Positions 60,802 through 64,000 of a DNA stretch of 64,000 nt are shown one piece after another. The notes beneath the pieces were generated by a model. The model did not search any database. It was given only the letters and a program-made list of their open reading frames with translations, and had not been told where the DNA came from. Position 1 is the stretch's first letter. Every line of letters starts with the position of its first letter. The position numbers and the translations under genes were made by a program. Origin of the DNA: Mycobacterium sp. 852014-50255_SCH5639931 (GTDB lineage Bacteria > Actinomycetota > Actinomycetes > Mycobacteriales > Mycobacteriaceae); NCBI RefSeq assembly GCF_001665605.1, contig NZ_LZSV01000039.1, forward strand, positions 1 through 64,000, read 5' to 3'.

Positions 60802-61647
60802 TCAGAAGCAGTGCTCGTCGGCCGGGAAGACGCCCTCGGCCACTTCTTGCGCATATTGCATTGCGGCCCGGCGCAATTCCCCGCCGATGTCGCCGAACCG
60901 CTTGACGAAGCGGGCGGCCTTGCCGCTGCTGACGCCGGCCATGTCCTGCCACACCAGGACCTGCCCGTCGCAGTTCGGGCCGGCTCCGATGCCGATGGTC
61001 GGGATGGTCAGCTTGCCGGTGATCTGCGTGGCCAGGTCGGCCGGCACCATCTCCATGACGACGGAGAAGGCCCCGGCTTCGGCGACGGCGATCGCGTCGG
61101 CGACGGTCTGTTCCGCGGCGTCGCCGCGGCCCTGGACACGGAAGCCGCCCAGGCTGTTCACGCTCTGCGGCGTGAACCCGATGTGCGCCATCACGGGGAT
61201 GCCCGCCGCGGTCAGGCAGGCGATCTGCTCGGCGACGCGCTCGCCACCCTCGAGCTTGACGGCGTGTGCGCCGCCCTCCTTCATAAATCGGGTGGCCGAC
61301 GCCAGGGCCGCGGCCGGCCCCGCCTCGTAGCTGCCGAACGGCAGGTCCGCGACGACCAGGGCGTGACGGGCGCCCCGCACGACGCCGCGCACCAACGGGA
61401 TCATCTCGTCGATTGAGACGGGCACCGTGGTGTCGTAGCCGTACACGACGTTGGCGGCCGAGTCGCCGACCAGCAGGACCGGAATGCCCGCCTCGTCGAA
61501 AATGCGGGCGGTCGAATAGTCGTAGGCCGTGAGCATGGCCCACTTGTGCCCTTCGGCCTTCATCTTCTGCAGGTGGTGCGTGCGAATTTTGGTGAGCGGC
61601 TGCGCGTGCCCGGACGTGCCTGCACCGTAAACGTTTTGCTCAGACAT
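60802..61647 (-). CDS. panB: Ketopantoate hydroxymethyltransferase PanB
   Basis: A 281-residue TIM-barrel enzyme starting at ATG 61647 (MSEQNVYGAG), the same length as M. tuberculosis PanB (Rv2225); ATG 61650 is one codon upstream. Motifs include MLTAYDYSTARIFDEAGIPVLLVGDSAANVV (metal-binding Asp of VGDS), AVKLEGG and the catalytic Glu of VVMEMVPADLA, and IGIGAGPNCDGQVLVWQDM. It makes ketopantoate from alpha-ketoisovalerate and methylene-tetrahydrofolate, the first step to pantothenate and CoA. Confidence 0.95.
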   Translation of the reverse strand: MSEQNVYGAGTSGHAQPLTKIRTHHLQKMKAEGHKWAMLTAYDYSTARIFDEAGIPVLLVGDSAANVVYGYDTTVPVSIDEMIPLVRGVVRGARHALVVADLPFGSYEAGPAAALASATRFMKEGGAHAVKLEGGERVAEQIACLTAAGIPVMAHIGFTPQSVNSLGGFRVQGRGDAAEQTVADAIAVAEAGAFSVVMEMVPADLATQITGKLTIPTIGIGAGPNCDGQVLVWQDMAGVSSGKAARFVKRFGDIGGELRRAAMQYAQEVAEGVFPADEHCF

Positions 61648-61778
61648 CATTGTCCCTATAGGTGGTCGGTTCGATCCTCGTGGCCGGATAAGGTCCCCGG
61701 GTTCGTCTGACGGTGCCATTCTGCCATTTCTTCTGCGCGGTTGCACCGCTCCTGTGATGTGAGACATACCATGCTCGG

Positions 61779-63173
61779 ATGCAGCGGCTCAGCGGACTCG
61801 ACGCCAGCTTCCTGTACCTGGAGACCTCGTCGCAGCCCATGCATGTGTGCTCGATCATGGAGTTGGACACCTCGACGATGCCCGGCGGCTACACCTTCGA
61901 CCGGCTGCGCGACGCGTTGGCACTGCGCATCAAAGCGATCCCGGAGTTCCGCGAGAAGCTGGCCGACAACCTGCTGAATCTCGATCATCCGGTCTGGGTG
62001 GACGACGAGAACTTCGAGCTCGACCGCCATCTGCACCGGATCGCGCTGCCCGCGCCGGGTGGCCGCGCCGAGCTCGCCGAGATCTGCGGGCATATCGCGG
62101 AGTCGCCGTTGGACCGGCGTCGGCCGCTGTGGGAGATGTGGGTCGTCGAGGGCGTGGCGGGCACCGATTGCCATCGTGACGGGAGGCTGGCGGTGATGAC
62201 CAAGGTGCATCACGCCGGCGTCGACGGTGTGACCGGCGCCAACCTGATGTCACAGCTTTGCGGCACTGAACCGGACGCCCCGCCCCCGGACCCGGCCCGC
62301 GGGGTGGGCGGCGCCAGTGGGTGGCAGATCGCCGCGGGCGGGCTCGTCCGATTCGCCGCCCGGCCGCTGCAGCTGGCCAATGTGGTGCCCGACACCGTCT
62401 CCTCGGTGGTCGCCACGCTGCGTCGGGCGCGCGAGGGCCAAGCGATGGCACGGCCGTTCGCCGCGCCGGCCACCGCATTCAACGCCCGGATCACCGACCG
62501 CCGAAACATCGCCTACGCCGAATTGAATCTCGACGACATCAAAACGGTTAAAAATCGATTCGACGGCGTCAAAGTCAACGACGTGGTGATGGCGTTGGTG
62601 TCCGCTGTGCTGCGCCAATACCTGACCGACCGCAACGCTTTGCCGGACTCGCCGTTGGTGGCGTCGGTGCCGGTTTCCGTGCACGGAAAATCCGACCGGC
62701 CCGGCCGCAACCAGGTGTCGGCCATGTTCTCCAGCCTGCATACCGAAATCGCGGATCCGGTGAAGCGCCTGAAGGTCATCGCCGACGCGAATTCGGTTGC
62801 CAAGGAACACAGTTCCGCCATCGGCGCGTCGCTGTTACAAGATTGGACGCAGTTCGCCGCGCCGGCGGTTTTCGGTATCGCGATGCGGCTCTATGCCAGG
62901 ACGCGGTTCACCGACAGCATGCCGGTGCACAACCTGGTGGTGTCCAACGTGCCGGGCCCGCAGGTGCCGCTGTACATGCTGGGCTGCGAGGTCAAGGCGA
63001 TGTATCCGCTGGGGCCGATCTTCCACGGGTCGGGACTCAACATCACCGCGATGTCGCTGCGGGGCAAGTTGGACGTCGGGCTGCTCTCGTGCCCCGATCT
63101 GTTGCCGGACTTGTGGGAGATGGCCGACGAGTTCGCGGTGGCGATGGAGGAGTTGCTCGCGGCCACCCGATAG
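61779..63173 (+). CDS. Wax ester synthase/diacylglycerol acyltransferase (WS/DGAT)
   Basis: A 464-residue protein of the triacylglycerol-synthase (Tgs) family. The condensation-type active site is HHAGVDG at residues 144-150 (HHxxxDG); the second family blocks are KVNDVVMALVSAVLRQYL, NLVVSNVPGPQVPLYMLG and GSGLNITAMSLRGKLDVGL. It transfers acyl groups from acyl-CoA to diacylglycerol or long-chain alcohols, making triacylglycerol or wax esters for storage. Mycobacteria have many paralogues, so the exact Tgs number is not assigned. It is divergent from panB, an unusual location compared with M. tuberculosis. Confidence 0.92.
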   Translation: MQRLSGLDASFLYLETSSQPMHVCSIMELDTSTMPGGYTFDRLRDALALRIKAIPEFREKLADNLLNLDHPVWVDDENFELDRHLHRIALPAPGGRAELAEICGHIAESPLDRRRPLWEMWVVEGVAGTDCHRDGRLAVMTKVHHAGVDGVTGANLMSQLCGTEPDAPPPDPARGVGGASGWQIAAGGLVRFAARPLQLANVVPDTVSSVVATLRRAREGQAMARPFAAPATAFNARITDRRNIAYAELNLDDIKTVKNRFDGVKVNDVVMALVSAVLRQYLTDRNALPDSPLVASVPVSVHGKSDRPGRNQVSAMFSSLHTEIADPVKRLKVIADANSVAKEHSSAIGASLLQDWTQFAAPAVFGIAMRLYARTRFTDSMPVHNLVVSNVPGPQVPLYMLGCEVKAMYPLGPIFHGSGLNITAMSLRGKLDVGLLSCPDLLPDLWEMADEFAVAMEELLAATR

Positions 63174-63229
63174 CCGGCCGTGGTGCCGCTCATGAGGATC
63201 TCAGGTTTCCTCTGGCAGCATATGTTGGC

Positions 63230-64000
63230 ATGGGTCTGTCTCGCCGCGACAAGGTCGCGCGCACGCTGCTGGTTTGGACAACGGTCGCTGCCGTGGCGCT
63301 TCTTCTCGCGGGCTGCGTGCGCGTCGTCGGCGGCCGCGCCCTGCTCGCGGAACCCAAGCTCGGACAGGCGGTGGAGTGGACGCCGTGTCGGACGGCGAAC
63401 CCGAAGGTCAAGATTCCCGCCGGAGCAATGTGCGGCAAGCTGGCGGTGCCGGTCGACTACGACCACCTCGACGGTGACGTGGCGACGCTGGCGATGATTC
63501 GCTTCCCCGCCACCGGGGACAAGATCGGTTCGTTGGTGATCAACCCCGGCGGTCCCGGCGAGTCCGGTATGGAGGCCGCACTGGGTGTCGTCCAATCGCT
63601 GCCGAAGCGGGTCCGCGAACGGTTCGACCTGGTCGGCTTCGACCCCCGTGGGGTGGGGTCGTCGCGGCCGTCCGTCTGGTGCAACTCGGACGCCGACAAC
63701 GACCGGCTGCGCACGGAGCCGAACGTCGACTACAGCCCGGCCGGCGTGGCCCACATCGAGGACGAGACCAAAGAATTCGTCGGCCGCTGCGTCGACAAGA
63801 TGGGCAAGAACTTTCTGGCCAACATCGGCACGGTCAACGTCGCCAGGGACCTGGACGCGATCCGGGCGGCGCTGGGCGACGACAAGCTGACCTACCTCGG
63901 CTACTCCTATGGCACCCGGATCGGCTCCGCCTACGCCGAGGCCTACCCCGACAAGGTACGGGCGATGATCCTCGACGGCGCGGTCGACCCCAACGCCGAT
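63230..64000 (+). CDS. caeA: Serine protease/carboxylesterase Hip1 (CaeA), 5' part
   Basis: The first 257 residues of an expected ~520. From ATG 63230 (MGLSRRDKVARTLL) a membrane/signal segment ends in a lipobox-like LLAGC. The alpha/beta-hydrolase fold shows oxyanion motif VINPGGPGESG and the nucleophile Ser226 in YLGYSYGTRIGS; the Asp and His of the triad lie beyond the window. Sequence is very close to M. tuberculosis Hip1 (Rv2224c), whose nucleophile is Ser228. Hip1 is a cell-envelope protease that cleaves GroEL2 and dampens macrophage responses. The frame is open at the window end. Confidence 0.94.
   Translation, partial: MGLSRRDKVARTLLVWTTVAAVALLLAGCVRVVGGRALLAEPKLGQAVEWTPCRTANPKVKIPAGAMCGKLAVPVDYDHLDGDVATLAMIRFPATGDKIGSLVINPGGPGESGMEAALGVVQSLPKRVRERFDLVGFDPRGVGSSRPSVWCNSDADNDRLRTEPNVDYSPAGVAHIEDETKEFVGRCVDKMGKNFLANIGTVNVARDLDAIRAALGDDKLTYLGYSYGTRIGSAYAEAYPDKVRAMILDGAVDPNAD

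Overview
The window is GC-rich, densely coded and mycobacterial. It carries the FAS-II mycolic-acid operon (fabD-acpM-kasA-kasB-accD6) with its PucR-type regulator, the MPT70/MPT83 fasciclin antigens with DipZ and SigK/RskA, an S-nitrosomycothiol reductase, CYP124, AhpE, PtpA/PtkA, cobalamin genes and the start of a Hip1/CaeA protease gene. From about 7.4 kb onward, gene order follows, as I remember it, the M. tuberculosis H37Rv block Rv2273 to Rv2224c in reverse, with lineage-specific insertions. A slow-growing environmental or opportunistic mycobacterium is likely; the species cannot be fixed from this stretch.

Layout. 0-2.3 kb: a truncated cutinase gene and a Baeyer-Villiger-type monooxygenase. 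2.3-7.4 kb: a self-contained SigK module on the minus strand (sigK, rskA, mpt83, dipZ, mpt70) with three similar putative SigK promoters. 7.4-11.6 kb: two DUF202 membrane proteins, a haloacid dehalogenase-like protein, and a minus-strand run of MmpS-like protein, CYP124, a SnoaL-like gene broken by an in-frame amber codon, and an LppN-like protein. 11.6-23.6 kb: DapB-fold reductase, Hsp70-like membrane protein, SABATH methyltransferase, SDR, an Lnt homologue with Ser in place of the catalytic Cys, metallo-hydrolase plus MscR, methyltransferase plus beta-lactamase-fold protein, DUF3145. 23.6-30.4 kb: DagK and an alkyl-DHAP-synthase-like flavoprotein, divergent from a TetR-glpD pair, then a yeast-type cytosine deaminase and an aromatic-ring monooxygenase. 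30.4-40.2 kb: FAS-II operon, MabR-like regulator, AceE. 40.2-52.7 kb: small conserved genes, AhpE, tRNA-Val, an Nramp-related transporter, an epoxide hydrolase, cobD/cobC, SURF1, ptpA/ptkA, NIF3-like, zinc-ribbon and RNase H/phosphatase genes. 52.7-57.3 kb: an accessory block with a TetR, a small membrane protein, a translationally coupled P450-ferredoxin-molybdoenzyme operon and a 2OG-Fe oxygenase. 57.4-64 kb: rnpB, CYTH-CHAD protein, Tat-exported glycosidase, panB, wax-ester synthase/DGAT and the 5' part of a Hip1-like protease.

How the genes work together. The SigK module pairs a sigma/anti-sigma switch with its exported targets and a thiol-disulfide protein. fabD through accD6 form one operon for meromycolate elongation, with a palindrome between fabD and mabR. 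Many neighbours overlap as ATGA, GTGA, TTGA or TGATG, implying coupled translation. No CRISPR array, insertion sequence or prophage was seen. The most unusual features are the compact sigK-mpt83-dipZ-mpt70 cluster, the P450/ferredoxin/molybdoenzyme operon, the amber-interrupted SnoaL gene and a large hairpin between convergent genes at 30.4 kb.
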